64,000 nt of DNA. It comes from Gnomoniopsis sp. IMI 355080 (taxonomy: Eukaryota; Ascomycota; Sordariomycetes; Diaporthales; Gnomoniaceae). Of this stretch, positions 1 to 12,255 are shown piece after piece. The notes beneath the pieces were generated by a model. The model was given only the letters and a program-made list of their open reading frames with translations, did no database searches and had not been told where the DNA came from. Position 1 is the stretch's first letter. Every line of letters starts with the position of its first letter. Where the stretch lies: NCBI GenBank assembly GCA_027946555.1, contig JAPEVC010000136.1, positions 35,770-99,769 on the forward strand, read 5' to 3'. Position numbers and translations under genes: made by a program.

Positions 1-393
1 CCAACGACTATCAAACCTCTCTCGGTCGACCTCGTGGGTTGTTGGCTCTTGCTGCTCGTCAATGACCGTCCGCAGCTGATGAACTCTGCGTCATTCACTC
101 CGTGGGATGCCAGGGTGCTGCAAGGAACCGTGCCGCGAGGACCAGCAACGCCATGCCTACACCACCAGCCTTGGGATGTGCGTTCAGACAGCCGGGCTCT
201 AAAGGGGACAATATGCCGCCTTGGGGCTGCCTTTGCTGGCAGACAGTGTCGGCCAAGCTGGGTTCCTGCTTTGGGGGCCAAGTGGCACTTTAGAACAGAG
301 GCGAAACGAGTCAAAACAGATCCTATCACACGTTCTCACCAGGGCAAGTGTTTCTCATCGTACAAAGGGGATCGATCTGATTCTATCTCTGGT
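1..393. other. Left-edge non-coding stretch
   Basis: This lies downstream of the minus-strand rhodopsin-domain gene. Long reading frames on the plus strand here are antisense shadows with no family resemblance. The last coding triplets of the neighbour are followed by GGTAAAC, which could be read as a weak donor, so a small extra 3' exon cannot be excluded. Nothing else is seen. Confidence 0.5.
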
Positions 394-1808
394 TTACCTT
401 GCGACACCAGGAAACTTGTCTCTGTCTACACCTGGCGTCACAGACGCCTGTCCCCCAAACCTCCTGGACTCTTCCTCGTCCACGGCCGAGAATCGCACAG
501 CGTACTCATCCGTCCTCATGATGGTCAGCTCCATTGGGGAGTCCTTCCTGTCGATGATCTCTGCCTCGGACTCTCCACAGTCTTGGGACGTTCCATGGCT
601 TGTGTTTCGCGTGCCCATACTCTTTCCCGTCCTTGCCGAGCCGTATCCACTGCTCTTGTCCAAGTTTCCATATCCGCTCTTACCCAATCCTCCGGTCCGG
701 GTCCTGCCCATCTTGGTCATCGCTTTGCGTGCTCCGGAAGCTATCCAAGCGTCCAGAACGGGCAGAGAGATGACTACGATGCCAACCGCAACATCAAGTG
801 TCGTCCAGATTAGGAGCTCCGTATACGACCACATAATGTCTGCCGTGAAATTCGCCCGCAACATCCGCATCAACCCAAAGAGAACAGCAAGCAGTCCGCA
901 GGCCCATATAGCGAACAGCCGAATCTTTTTCTTGATCTCCATCGTCACCTTCCACAGAATCACAATCGGGCTGAGCAGGAGAATGCATCCCTGGACAACA
1001 TGTGTCACGTTGAAAATGATGCCCCATTCGATCGTGCTGAGGCAGGTCGCTGGTGTCTCGAGCTGGCCGGCGTACAGCCTATCCCACTGCGCGCGTGGTG
1101 GATCACATGTGAAGCAAAACCAGAAGGTGGCGGCGAGTATGTACAATGCCAGTGTGAAAAGGAAGAAGTCACAAAACCAGCGCCACATTTTGGATGCTCG
1201 GTCGGCCAGTCGGCGAATGAATAGAGTCAGGGATATCTTGATTAGGGCCACCGTGACATAGAAGATGAGTTTGTCCAAGGTGCCATAATAGTTGAAAATG
1301 TTGTAGTCCTCATAGGTATGTTGCCACTGCCATCACACGGAACTCATCAGCCAAAGACTCTCGCGCGGAAGCTATTGAATTAATTTGGGAGCTCGACTGG
1401 GCAGAGACTTACAATGTGGTCACCGCCGCCTTTGATGGCCATAATGAGCTGACAAGTGGTATAGGTCAGACCCATGGCTGCTGCAGCGATGGTGGCCCAG
1501 TCGTCGAGTCCAAAACGCATTTGTGACATGGACGCTCTTAGCCCTAGCCGAGCGATGGTCACAGTCGAAATGGCCACCAAACAAGTGATCAGCCCGCCGA
1601 TGACGGCTGGCCTCTTTGAACCGTCATTCGCGCCATTGTCTTTTGCTGCCAGTACGTAACCCAATGCCGGATCAGTGTCGACCAGACCGACTAGGCGGAG
1701 GAATCCTCGAACAATGTACCAGTCCCGCTGAGTATTTGGAGGTTGTCCAATAAAAGCCGAAGGCAAAGTATCGTTGGCAACCCAAGTCGATGTTGTGTTG
1801 GCCGACAT
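394..1808 (-). CDS. Fungal rhodopsin-domain (PTH11-like) integral membrane protein
   Basis: Predicted seven-helix membrane protein of the fungal rhodopsin-domain family, which includes PTH11-like candidate surface receptors. Two exons: 1808-1413 and 1326-394. The intron has donor GTAAGT and acceptor GGCAG, phase 0, giving 442 aa. The start is the ATG at 1808, the first in frame. A short extracellular N-terminus (NTT and NDT glycosylation-type sites) leads to a first helix around GGLITCLVAIS. The family signature follows: a FGLDDWATIAAA helix, then YEDYNIFNYYG just after the splice, then CDPPRAQWDR in the large loop. The cytoplasmic tail of about 110 residues is rich in Gly, Ser, Arg and Asp. 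Ligand and pathway are unknown. The family and the intron are well supported; the exact 3' end is less certain because a possible donor overlaps the stop region. Confidence 0.82.
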
Positions 1809-3540
1809 GGTGGGCGGGCGCTGGGGCTTGTGATTCGTCTAGGCTTCAAGGAGGCCAGCCTTCGCACGCATGCCTTCGTGGGGAACGAGAAATCCAGAAA
1901 AGATATAGAATCTGGGGGATCAGCGCAGGGCAGCCGATTCTCGGATCCATCCCGCATCTATATTGACAGCTACAGCCAGGCTGGCCAAGGGAGCGCCCGC
2001 GAAAAGATTTCTACCGCAGCAAATCTTGTTCTCCTTTCGCACTTCGCTTGCAGGAGACAGGGACACATGGGTTCGGAGACTATAAAAATGAGTGGAGGGC
2101 TGATGAAACCATCACCCACTCATCGTCCGATTCTAGGTCTTGCGACTTGCCCTTGTGAGCCTCGGGCCTGATGAGAAGTTCCCCAGGGCCCTTGCCTACT
2201 GTACATGAGAAAAGTGCTATGTTAGGATCCTGTTCTTGGAAGCCTCGTACCCATCATAGAGGTGTGAGATTGTGGCCTGCAAAGTCGTGTATCGACTAGT
2301 CTGGCATCCCTACCCAAGACTCATTGAGGGAATGCTAAGTGGAGCCCACTAGACAAAGTGAAAAATAGGGGAAACTTTCACAGGCTTTTACGGAAATCCC
2401 GCGCTGCTAAATTTTCCGGTGGTTCGAATGTCTGCTTAATTCTTGAGTCGTGCGCACAGCTTGTGTGTGTCAATAGTGTCACATACTGCCTGTGGCAGCT
2501 GTGGCAGCATCGGCACCGCGAACGATTTTTCAGCGAACAGCGTCGATCATAACAGCTCGGGTGGGTATTTTCTTTCTTTGGGATCTTCGCTAACCTGCCG
2601 GCCTCGGTCTGAACCTTTTTTTTATCTGCTGAGAGGCATGTACCGAGTACTATATATAAGGAGGCCCACATCACTTTATCAGAGTTCAGGTATACCTGTG
2701 TCTTGCTGCGCGCACAGATAGTGCATTTTTTATGCGCTAGTAGTTGTGCGCGACTCAGACCTTAGGTCTCTTGGCACACAACCCTTCCAAGGTATATCAT
2801 ATAAGTGCTTTGCAAGCCTCGCAAGTCAGGGCCTCCCCCAAACCAAATGAACAAGGAGAAGTCGTGTGCTGTGGCCTGGCCAGTAACAGTCGAGTACAAT
2901 GCATGTTCTATACGGAAGCACTACTGAATATTGTGCAAAACCCCGGCAGGTCCGGTCTAGATGGGGATTCCGGAACCACCAACTGTTACCGCTGCTGGCC
3001 AAGTCCTACTAATATCCCGCGTTGGGCCACATCTCCGAGGCAAACATTTAGCTGACTGATCAAAGAAATTGTTGCTTGCGAGTGGTCTCGAGGAAAGTCA
3101 CCGACGGAAGCTCCATATAAACAGCACTTCTCCACTGCCCATGAACCAAGTGGAGAACTGCTGTTTTCCCATCATTTCCGCGCTCCGTCAAGGATCGAAC
3201 GACAACGGTCTTAAGGCCTAGAGCGAGCCAAGGACCCAGCAGAGACCCAGTAAGACCCAGCAGATATGCCAAATAGCAGGCCAAGAACGGGCGAAGATAT
3301 GGAAACTACGTCCGCTAGCTCCAGGGGCAGATACACGATACTTTTTTTATTTAATATATCCTGAGAACGCATTGTAACCTTTCCAGACTCGACATCCTGG
3401 TGGCTTTCCAACCGACCGCAATTCACTCGTTACTTGGCGGCTGGTTAACTTTCTCGTCGCAATATTGCCCTTTTGCGTGCGCTAGACTACCACCAGGTGG
3501 CGTTTCGATTCCTTTTCACATACACCGCCACAGTCCTACC
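1809..3540. other. Intergenic region, divergent promoters
   Basis: About 1.7 kb between the divergently transcribed rhodopsin-domain gene and the secreted hydrolase. Only short frames without recognisable similarity occur. A TATA-like element (ctatatataag, near 2650) has no supported gene after it. Mildly AT-rich. Confidence 0.55.
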
Positions 3541-4881
3541 ATGGCAGTGGTCAGTCGCCTCGCTTCCGGCTTGGCATTATGCTTCGGTCTCGTGTCTGCT
3601 CAGTCAACGGACTGCACAGGTATCAATGCGGTCAGTCCCAAGTGCGCTACTTCAGAGACCACATTTCACCGTGACGTCTTCTACGTCGGAGGCCGGTGGA
3701 TCGACAACGACTACACCAGCGGAAATGTTACCGCGGATCAGCTCTATGTGGAGAAGCTGACGCCCGCTGGAGGCGTCACACAAGACAAGCCGCTGGTCTT
3801 CTTCCACGGGGGTGCTGTCTCGGGGGTACAATGGCTCAACACACCGGACAACCGTAAGGGTTTCGCCTCCTACTTTCTTGACCAAGGCTACATGGTCTAT
3901 CTGCTTGACCACACTGGAGCCGGGCGAAGTAGTCAAGAGGACACAACCGACTACACACTATGGAACTCCACCACGGTCGAGGGTCTAGTAAGTGGCTTCA
4001 CAGCCCCAGAGCTGAATCCGACCTACCCACAGGCCGTCTTGCACACCCAGTGGCCCGGAACTGGGCAAAAGGGCGACCCATACTTTACAGCCTTCAGCAA
4101 GTGGGTGATTCCATTCACCGAAAATTGGGCGTATGGTGAGACGTCCATGCGTGCGTCCGGCTGCGCGCTCCTCGAGCTCTTGGGACCCTCGTACCTGATC
4201 TCGCACTCCTCCGGAGCCCAGTACCCCATTGTCATCTCCAACGACTGCCCCCAGTACGTCGCTGGCAACATCAACCTTGAGCACAGCACTCAGCCCTTCT
4301 GGAACTACGGTACGACGCTCAACTCGGGATCGGACTTCCGTCTGTGGGGACTGGCCAACACTTACCTCAGCTATGACCCGCCAGTCAGCAACTATACCGA
4401 GCTTAACAAGACATGGGTGGGAAACGATACGCTCGCATCCAGGAGATGCTACCTACAAGCTGAGCCAGCGCGCCAGCTGCCCAACATCACCAGTGTGCCG
4501 TACCTGTGTCTCACGGGCGAAGCAAGTGTTCACGCCACCTATGATCACTGTGTCATCGATTTTCTGGAGCAGGCTGGCGGCAACCCAACTTGGATCAAGC
4601 TGGCGGACCGCAACATCAAGGGCAATGGACACTTTTCCATGTTAGAGTTGAATAACCTCGAGATCGCTGCTGTGGTGGATGAGTGGATCCAGGAGCAGGA
4701 GGCCAGTTCAACTTCCTCATCCTCTGGTTCATCTAGGTAAGTCATGATACTCATCACAGACCAATTTCTGTCTTCATTTCTTATGGTGTTAGTCGCTAAC
4801 AGACTCTTTAGTGGTTCATCAACAAGCTGGCCATGGGCTGTGATCTGTTTCTTCGACCCATCGCTGCCTGAATGTTCTTAG
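3541..4881 (+). CDS. Secreted alpha/beta hydrolase
   Basis: Probable extracellular carboxylic-ester-type alpha/beta hydrolase. The start is the ATG at 3541, because it begins a classic signal peptide (about 20 residues, cleavage near VSA-QS); the frame is open further upstream but without a better start. Visible parts: oxyanion-type FFHGG, LLDHTGAGRS, nucleophile elbow S-H-S-S-G with the serine at residue 223, and a C-terminal NGHFSM histidine at residue 364. Several N-x-S/T sequons fit secretion. Exon 1 is 3541-4736. A strong GTAAGT donor, a GCTAAC branch site and a TTTAG acceptor define an intron at 4737-4811, and exon 2 runs 4812-4881, for 421 aa. Without splicing the protein stops at 4740 because the donor itself forms a TAA codon. 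A Ser-rich linker precedes the short hydrophobic tail. Substrate unknown. Confidence 0.8.
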
Positions 4882-6132
4882 AGACAAAGTTGGCGGGACA
4901 GCTTTTATTGGTAATGAATGCAGTTTGCTATATACCCAGTAATAGAACCTTCTAATACCATGTACACACTGGCCCTCATTGCTCATACAAGTCACTGTTG
5001 TGTCATTGCATGCTCAATATACTTTTACTCTATCAATCACAATACATTTGTCGTTTCGGACACCGTTTCTGCGAAGTAGAGTACGTTCCGAGTTGTGATA
5101 TAAGGGCCGTCGTGTTCTCTGAAGGCCCCGGTCAGAACAAGTAAACTATTTCTGTAGGCAAACATACGATGTTCGTATGTATACTCTACACCTTTCTCGA
5201 GTACGCGTAATTGCGTCTGGATACTCGGGCTCTGTACGAAATCCCTGGGGGACAATTATGCAAGGGCCGTATTTCCTATGAAAAACTTGGGCTGATTCCT
5301 GATTGAGTACGATTTCTGTCCAAGGCTTTTCCTTGTCTAATCAAGTAGAACATCGCAAGGTTGTCCGTTTTCGGCCAGAAAATGTAACTTCATTGCCATA
5401 TTACTCGCGTAAATTCCTTTTGGAATGAAAGGTCGCCAGGCTTGCTTCAGCTGCGAACTCTGGGTTTGGATTTTTCCGGACCTTGATGGGGTCGCTAAAT
5501 TACAGCTTCTAATATTTTCAGTAGATGGACGAGTTACTGGCCAATCATTTAAGCGAGCCCTGTCTAGTACGTTCGGTACCTAGGTAGGTATTGTGTCCGC
5601 ATAACCTGTGCTGTGGATGTGCAATGGTATAACAATTTCATTGATTAAGGTTTCACTTGGTCAAGCCCAATACTATAGTATCCATACCCCTAGGTAGCGA
5701 ACATACCTAGGTACCTAGGTGGGCTGACTGATCCTTTGAGTATAATTTATCAAATAGTGCACGTCGGGACTTGCTCAACTGGCCTCTTGTGAAAAGTTGC
5801 CCCAATGAGGAGTCGACGAAAGTGTGTTGAAACCATTGCGGCGTCAAGTTGTCTTGCCTGCGGTTGTGACTCAACTCTCGAACGTACTATGTAAGACCAT
5901 GCGGCCAGGCGGTCTGAGGCCCGTGAGATAAATGGCTTGCGGCCCAAGACGATTGATAGAGGGCGCGCCCTTGGGCATGAAACTTGTCATTATTAGCAAA
6001 TGACTTCAGGAAACTTTGCCCACATCATACATAGTATATACATACATGGCACCTCGCATTGACCAGGTCCCTTGCCGTCCTCATAGTGCACTCTAGTACG
6101 GCAATTGCCTCTTCTCGCTGAGTTAAGACCCC
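4882..6132. other. Intergenic region with CCTAGGTA repeats
   Basis: About 1.25 kb, AT-rich, without a supportable gene. It carries several copies of the dispersed palindrome (for example 5576-5590 and 5704-5721). Short minus-strand frames such as 5037-5255 have no features of a real gene. Confidence 0.55.
5576..5721. repeat. Cluster of CCTAGGTA palindromes
   Basis: TACCTAGGTA-type palindromes at 5576-5590, about 5690 and 5704-5721. They belong to a short dispersed motif found repeatedly in intergenic DNA of this window. Confidence 0.7.
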
Positions 6133-6766
6133 ATGGCGGCCGAGTCCAGACCACCGTTTCCACCTTTTACCGAGGAGACGGCCAGGATCAAAGTAAAGGC
6201 TGCCCAGGATGCATGGAACACAAGGTACGATCCACTCGTCAGACCTGAAAACCAACATCGCTGACGAGAGCTCAGAACTCCCGCTCAAGTGAAGATGGCC
6301 TATACGCCTGACTCAATCTGGCGCAACCGAGATCAGTTCTTCCGGGGCCGGGACGCCATTGAGAGATTCCTTACGGACAAGTGGTCAAAGGAAAACGGAT
6401 ACCGACTTAGGAAGGAGCTGTTCTCTTTTAACGAGAACAAGGTAGGTCCTATTCCCCGAGAGTGTCTCATTAGTCCCTACCTACGTAGTCTCGACCAGGC
6501 GGCTCATCTCGCGACTCCCCCTGGGCAAGGGCATCTGCTGATTCGAGCCCGGCAATCAGATTGCGGTGCAATTCTGGTACGAATGGCATGATGAGCAGGG
6601 ACAGTGGTGGAGATCATATGGGCTAGAGGACTGGACGTTTGCAGAGAATGGATTGATGAAGAAGAGGCAGAACAGCACGAATGATGTGAGGATTCTAGAG
6701 TCCCAAAGGTGGTTCAGAGAAGGGGTAGATGTCAACACTGTAGAGATCAGCGAGGAGCATTGGTAG
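6133..6766 (+). CDS. DUF1348 / NTF2-like superfamily protein
   Basis: Small NTF2/SnoaL-like fold protein of the DUF1348 family; no catalytic role is established. Three exons: 6133-6224, 6276-6441 and 6560-6766 (154 aa, the usual family length). Intron 1 is 51 nt with a GCTGAC branch site and acceptor CTCAG; intron 2 is 118 nt with donor GTAGGT. Splicing joins the family blocks in order: the PPFTEETA N-terminus, [22 protein letters not shown], the LRKELFSF strand, then [11 protein letters not shown] and [12 protein letters not shown]. The start at 6133 was chosen because it restores the conserved helix before the first splice. Single-frame reading would miss both ends. Stands alone between the hydrolase and the transporter. 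Confidence 0.88.
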
Positions 6767-7069
6767 TCAGCACTTTCCCGTCATGCAGCCGGATTAAATT
6801 GTTTTGCGATGCCAAAATCACTAGATGTCATAGAGGCACAATAACAAGACCCTACTTGGTATATAATAATTCTCTACATTCCACGTCTGCTTCCTTAACG
6901 AACTTCAAGTTACTGGCACATATAAGTAGGCCATCAAGCATCTCCATCACTGGTAGATAACGTGCTTCTATCTCATCGATGAGCCATATAGTCAGCCACT
7001 TTGCACACAAGGCGAAGCATTTTCTGCCCGCGCTGTGGTATCCGTGTCTATCTTCTTCGCGGCATCTTG
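6767..7069. other. Short convergent intergenic region
   Basis: About 300 bases between the ends of the DUF1348 gene and the minus-strand transporter. AT-rich 3' flanks only; no gene seen. Confidence 0.6.
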
Positions 7070-8339
7070 TTAGGCCCCCTCGCCATCGTAAATATCGTCC
7101 AAGTCTATCTCATATATTGTGGTTTCACTCTCGTCACAGGTCGGGCCGGCCTCATGATTTCGCGAGCGTGCCCCTCCAAATGCCGGTATCTCCTTGGCCA
7201 AAGATACCAATAGCAGACTTCCTACGACACCACCTATGCCAGCAAATGTCCATATGTTCAGTTCGACCTGCCATACGATACGATCGATGGCTAGCGCCCA
7301 AAGCACCTGTGAATAAATCATGAGTGTCGCTGCAGAAGACCGGTCGCCCGAGATCCCTAGTGTGAGCAGGAACTCCTGGGACGAGGATCAGTCTTCCAGT
7401 CCACGATGTTTCAGTAACCCCAATGATGAAGACTGACCATTAATCCCCCTAATACACCGACAATGGTCAAAAAACCCCAAGAGTTGAGGGTCTGCGGCCA
7501 TGAGGGCTGCGCAATGATGACCAACGCTGTGGCAACAAGCACGATTACCCATGCAAAGTAGTTCACAATGGTGAGAGGATGAGCTCGAGAGCCTATGCGG
7601 CGCATCGTCGTCAAAGCAATCTGCAGCCAACCGGAACGCATCAGTCATGATTCGTGGAATCTGAGGGGAATAAGTGGGAGAGCTTGAACTGACAGTTGTG
7701 CCAAGAACGCCGACGGCACCGCAAGCGAGCCCTTTGAATTTTGCAAAGGTATTTGGTTTCGGCCCAAGGGGTACAGCCTCATGCGATCTAAAGACACCAT
7801 CAGGCTGAGTCACCATGACAACGCCGGCCAGTGCGACGGCTGTACCCAGTCGATCGATAGAGCTGAACGTGCCATGATCGGTATACTTGGAAAGGATCAT
7901 AGCACCCATTGGAGCGAGGAAGTTCAAGGCCGTTGCCTGAGAAAGCGTAAGGTACAGTATCGAGTCTACCAGGCCATCGCATGTCAGGGTCTTTCCATCT
8001 ACACTCATGACAGCAATATCACACCAGGCAGAGAAATTGCTTACAGTACATCCCTCCAGCGCCCAAGATACCTCCAACTGCTCTTAATAGGAGTAATGGC
8101 CTGACATCGCGTGGGCCAAAGGGAAACTCCGGAACGCGTTTGAGCCACAGACACAGCGAGCAGCCAATGCCAGTGATCAACATTCGAATAAGTAGGATCT
8201 GGAATGGACCGACGGGGTCTGCGCCATTCTCGAGTGCCTTCACGAAGCCATGTAAGAGGGCCGCAGACATCTGGGAGGCCAAGACCACCAGTGAGGCCCT
8301 ATGCCTGACCACAAAGGATGACCGCTCGTCAGTACCCAT
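7070..8339 (-). CDS. DMT-superfamily (EamA / SLC35G-like) transporter
   Basis: Polytopic membrane transporter of the drug/metabolite transporter superfamily, with the two EamA halves typical of fungal SLC35G-type proteins; substrate unknown. Four exons: 8339-8045, 7965-7694, 7620-7438 and 7375-7070, giving 351 aa. All joins keep frame. The first yields GGMYYSILYLTLSQATALNFLAP when read across the splice, the conserved loop of the first EamA half; the third yields GGLMEFLLTLG in the second half. Introns 2 and 3 use GTCAGT donors. The ATG at 8339 has an in-frame stop just upstream, so it is the likely start, giving an unusually short N-terminus. The tail is acidic and cytoplasmic. Confidence 0.85.
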
Positions 8340-9876
8340 AATGAATCTGGCCCGTGATCATGATGAATAGAATCAGAAAGAAGGCTGGATCTCGTGAAGC
8401 CCGCCCGGATTTCGAGGATTCAAAAGACGCAAAATGAGGTCGTGGCGCTCTCTACATGCTTTGGCGTACAGCCGTGGATCGCCCCCCTGCAGGATAGAGC
8501 AGTTCCTTTGCGCAAGTACTTTGCATGGACTAGAAAGCCAATACGCAAGAGGTGACTAACACAGACTTTATTCAACCCGATGCAGGCTTAAGCTTTGTGG
8601 TTGTCCTAACGGGAGCTGAATAGAAGTGCACTAGGCTAGAATCAGGTCAAAGCCTCCAGAATGACGAGAGCTGTCAAAGAAGGTCACCGTCACCCTGCCC
8701 TCACGGCAGCACGTGTCTTTCAAGAAATTCAAAGATACGATATGGTAACCTGTTGGTCAATTTCAACGTGATGGTGTCACGGCTACCGATTCACGTTCTG
8801 TGACATAATAGAGGGCCGGGCCTCAAGGACGCAGCCATGGAGGAGGGACGACTTTGAATGCACGCAAGTCTCGAATGAATGTGGCCAGACAGATCATATC
8901 AAGACTTCTTGTGACACATTCAATGTTCAAGTCTGAAAACAGGGGTAAGTTGCCCGGCAAGCCTTCATGCCAGCATAATTATTGACAAGTCAAGACATCC
9001 GCCTTCTGATCCCCGCCAGCATCAACACGGTCCCATTCTTTAGCCCCATTCGATGGAGCAATCCGATGCTGGTGGCGATCATGATGATGTCAGGTTGCCA
9101 GGCAAAGCGGCACGGATGCTTTCTGCACAGGATATGAAGAAAGAACACACAGCAGTTTGAGGTCGCATCTCTAAGGTCGCTGGCCACGAACCCCATGCCA
9201 TCGCTGAACAATTCAGTTGCGAGTGTGCTCTGATGAGGCATTATCCTTCTCCGTGAGATTCACGGATTGGGGCTGGTTACGGACTTGATCGCTGTGCTCT
9301 CTTGATCTTGTCGGATTCGAAGTGGGCCACTATCGCGTTTTCCCTTACCAGAAAGTGGCTGTCTACAATGAAGAACTTGCCTAAGCACGCTGCACAAAAC
9401 AGCTGTTCGACATCTAGTGGCACTGTCAAACATCGCCAGACTTGATCGTTGACGACACCGTGACTGGGCAGCCTGGCAATCGACTAGCGTCTCGTGTCAC
9501 AAGGAAGTTGAACAGTATCGGAGACGGGGCGCTCGAGCTTTCACCGGGCGATCGCTGTTGTCGGGGCAGCGGGGAATGCAGATAGACTTCGGAGGGCGGG
9601 AAATGAACGGATATCTCAACATCCTCTTCATTTCAAGTTAGAATCTCGTACATGATTGGGGGATAGGGAATCTCGGACGCACCGCAGGCTGTTTTGAGAT
9701 ATGCAGCTGATGAGGACCACCCCATAACATGGACCTCATTCAGCAACGCTGTCAGGCAGTCTGAAAAGACCCTCTACGTCTTCAAGTAATCCAATTCCAA
9801 ATGCAAAGTTGGAACCCGGACCAGGGAGGGAAGGCTTGTGACTATGATGCGTATACACCCGTCCTTGAGACGCTTT
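8340..9876. other. Intergenic region, no gene seen
   Basis: About 1.5 kb between the transporter start and the AIM11-like stop. A minus-strand frame at 8990-9241 has no recognisable domain and no splice partner that I could find. Otherwise unremarkable. Confidence 0.5.
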
Positions 9877-10566
9877 TTAGCCGTCTTTCTTTTGGTCGGT
9901 GTCCTTGCCGTCGTTCCCGTCCCTCCTTGCGAGCACGTCAACAATCCAGTCCTCCACCTGTTGCTCGGCTGCCTCATCAACAACACCATTGGGCCCGTAC
10001 AGGCTGCTCCTCGCCTTCATCCTCAGCTCCTCCACATTCGAGATGTCGAAGGCGAACATCAGACCACCGGTTGCCATCACTCCAAAGCTCATGACGTTGA
10101 GTGTCGCCAGTCCCAGCGCCTCCACAGCCACAAGCTGATCGTCACCCTTCTCTTTCGGGCCGCGCGGGGGTGGTCGTGGACCGTGATGGCTTGGCTGGAA
10201 CAGTTTGGGGTACGAGGCGACCATCTTGCGGTTGACGGCACGGCGGGAGATCAAGACAGAGGCGGTCAGGAAGGTTGCGCCGGCGAAGAAGAGGCCGAGT
10301 TGCTTTGCGGAGCGGCGCCATGGCTCTTCGCGCGTGGGCGGTGGTGCGGGCCCAGGCGGGGCTTGTCGCGCGACGGGCACGGGTCTAGTAGTAGGTGTTT
10401 GTCGCGCTTGTCGAGCTGCCTCCTCCTGTTTCAGCTTGATCATAAGCTCCAGTCTCTCCTTCTCCAAGCGCATCAATTCCAATTGGTAATCTGGCATCGC
10501 CGCATCGGGTTGTTTTGGTGGTGCCGGTGTGGGCGACGATGACGAGAAGGGCCAACCCCAGCCCAT
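9877..10566 (-). CDS. AIM11: AIM11-like mitochondrial membrane protein
   Basis: Intronless, 229 aa. Resembles the fungal AIM11 family (altered inheritance of mitochondria), whose yeast member affects mitochondrial inheritance; the biochemical role is unknown. The start at 10566 begins MGWGWPF. Residues 25-50 form a charged helix rich in Glu, Leu and Lys, followed by a proline-rich linker. Two hydrophobic segments follow: LGLFFAGATFLTASVLISRR, and LATLNVMSFGVMATGGLM running into AFDISNVEELR. This two-helix layout with the FDI/VEELR block is the family hallmark. The charged tail ends in KDTDQKKDG. Divergent from the 2OG oxygenase gene across about 510 bp. Confidence 0.8.
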   Translation of the reverse strand: MGWGWPFSSSSPTPAPPKQPDAAMPDYQLELMRLEKERLELMIKLKQEEAARQARQTPTTRPVPVARQAPPGPAPPPTREEPWRRSAKQLGLFFAGATFLTASVLISRRAVNRKMVASYPKLFQPSHHGPRPPPRGPKEKGDDQLVAVEALGLATLNVMSFGVMATGGLMFAFDISNVEELRMKARSSLYGPNGVVDEAAEQQVEDWIVDVLARRDGNDGKDTDQKKDG

Positions 10567-11078
10567 GATGACTCGGATGACAAGAGCAAGAGTCGTGTCG
10601 GAGAAGGATCGGACGGCTCTGCCACAAGAGCGACAACAGCTTGAAGAGTCACAACGAAGCAGGAGTGAGACTCCAAGAGCACGTAGGAAGAAGAAGAAAA
10701 GTTGGTTGGTTGGATTGTTGACAAATGGTGAAATCGGGGTAGCGGGTAGCTGGTAGCTGGTAGCTGGTAGCTCACACCATACTCCGCGTTGACCTTACCG
10801 GGGCAATGTGCTCTGCTTTGTAAGCATAGTAGTCTGATATTCGTTGTACCGTTTACAAGGTAGCCACAATGCCTATCAAGGAAAAGCAACCTTATTCTAA
10901 TCAAGTCTAAGGGCGTTATCTTGAAGTACTTATGGCTGTATGTATGTATGCATGTATGTACAGTGCAGTGACTGGATGAACAGACTCGCCCGGTCCTCCT
11001 CGACATTCAACAATCACGGGACGTTTACTAGCCATCTCTCCTCATCACCTGGCGCGCCATCGATATTAGACAGTGGTG
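10567..11078. other. Bidirectional promoter region
   Basis: About 510 bp between the divergent AIM11-like and 2OG-oxygenase genes. It contains a four-copy tandem heptamer (10745-10772) and a short TATG-rich stretch near 10940. Confidence 0.6.
10745..10772. repeat. Tandem heptamer (GGTAGCT)x4
   Basis: Four perfect head-to-tail copies of GGTAGCT, 180 bp upstream of the AIM11-like start. Could be a slipped-strand microsatellite in the shared promoter. Confidence 0.9.
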
Positions 11079-12255
11079 ATGGCCAAGGACAAGAAGTCCA
11101 AGGCCAAGGCCCTCTCAAAGGCAAATGATCCTACTACCGAAGCAGTAAACCCTCCTGCATGGCCTGTTTTCAGGCCTCCATTGCCCGTGATGGACCTTCA
11201 ACCCGAATCCATGCTGGACTCGAGGGTTGTCCTGATCCGGAACTTTTGGCCCAAATCCCTTTGTCGCGACTACGTGTCTTTTTTAAGGACCTTGTCTCTC
11301 ACCACTACCCCAGGCAAACCCAAACGGGGTGACGCCGTAAGGGTCAATGATCGCTTTCAGGTGCAAGACCAGGCCTTTGCGAACCGCCTATGGCTCCAGA
11401 CGGGCCTGCAGGACGTCCTGATGGGCGAGAACTGGAGAGGACTGTGGTGAGTGATGCCATACGATATATCGAGATTAAAACAGGACAGCTGAGACATATT
11501 GTTCGCTCATTTCAGGGGAGGGCATGTCGTGGGCCTGTCACCAAACATCCGAATCTACCGCTACTCACCTTCCCAATTCTTTGACGCACACTGTATGTTG
11601 TTATGTGGCGTCAATGCCTTGCCCTGAAATGTCATATTGAAGCAGTCATTGTTGATGTGCCATGGTACTCCCCGTCCCACACTCGGCTATCTCATCTGAG
11701 CTACAAATCAGCATGACCGGACCCGAGGATTCATCTCCCATCGCCGCTCTTGTGCTGCGTAGAAGACGCTACGTTCCTACCCAGGTTATACCAATCGCCG
11801 GGTTCTTTTTTCCTTCCCTCCCCCCCCTGGCCACCACCTAGATAGCTTGCTTGCTAATGCCCATCTTGTTGCAGATGATGACTCCAATACCATGACCGTG
11901 GAATCGGATCAAGGACCCGTCCTCACCAAGACAACATGGACCTTACTTCTCTACCTCACCTCTGCAAGCGATGGCTGTCAAGGCGGTGAGACCGTATTCT
12001 TCCCCAACGACCGACGGCTTGCCAAAGAGGAAGTTGCGGTACCACCTGAAACGGGAATGGTGCTTCTTCACAAGCACGGCGACGACTGCATGTTGGTGGG
12101 TTGTTCCCGTTCTCTACTTTCATGGGGACCGTACACGCCGTCCTGATGGTGATGATATGTCTGCTGACGTGCTCCTGATATTATAGCATGAAGGCAGAGA
12201 GGTCACGGCTGGGGAGAAGTGGATTATTCGCAGTGATCTGTGCGTGCGGAAATAG
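11079..12255 (+). CDS. 2OG-Fe(II) oxygenase, prolyl 4-hydroxylase type
   Basis: Predicted 2-oxoglutarate- and Fe(II)-dependent dioxygenase (P4Hc family). Four exons: 11079-11446, 11516-11592, 11875-12095 and 12187-12255; 244 aa. Splicing assembles the double-stranded beta-helix core: IRIYRYSPSQFFDAH, then YDDSN across intron 2, supplying the H-x-D iron ligands (His148, Asp150). TTWTLLLYLT and GGETVFF follow. The last exon begins with the distal His (HEGRE, residue 223), and Arg237 in WIIRSDL is the expected 2-oxoglutarate contact. Intron 2 is long for this genome (282 nt) and holds a pyrimidine-rich tract. The N-terminus is Lys-rich and possibly nuclear. Substrate unknown; the C-terminus is the usual family end. 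Confidence 0.87.

Noticed and set aside
34..1261. Plus-strand frames of 259 and 346 codons
   Set aside because: Antisense shadows of the rhodopsin-domain gene with no domain and no fitting start.
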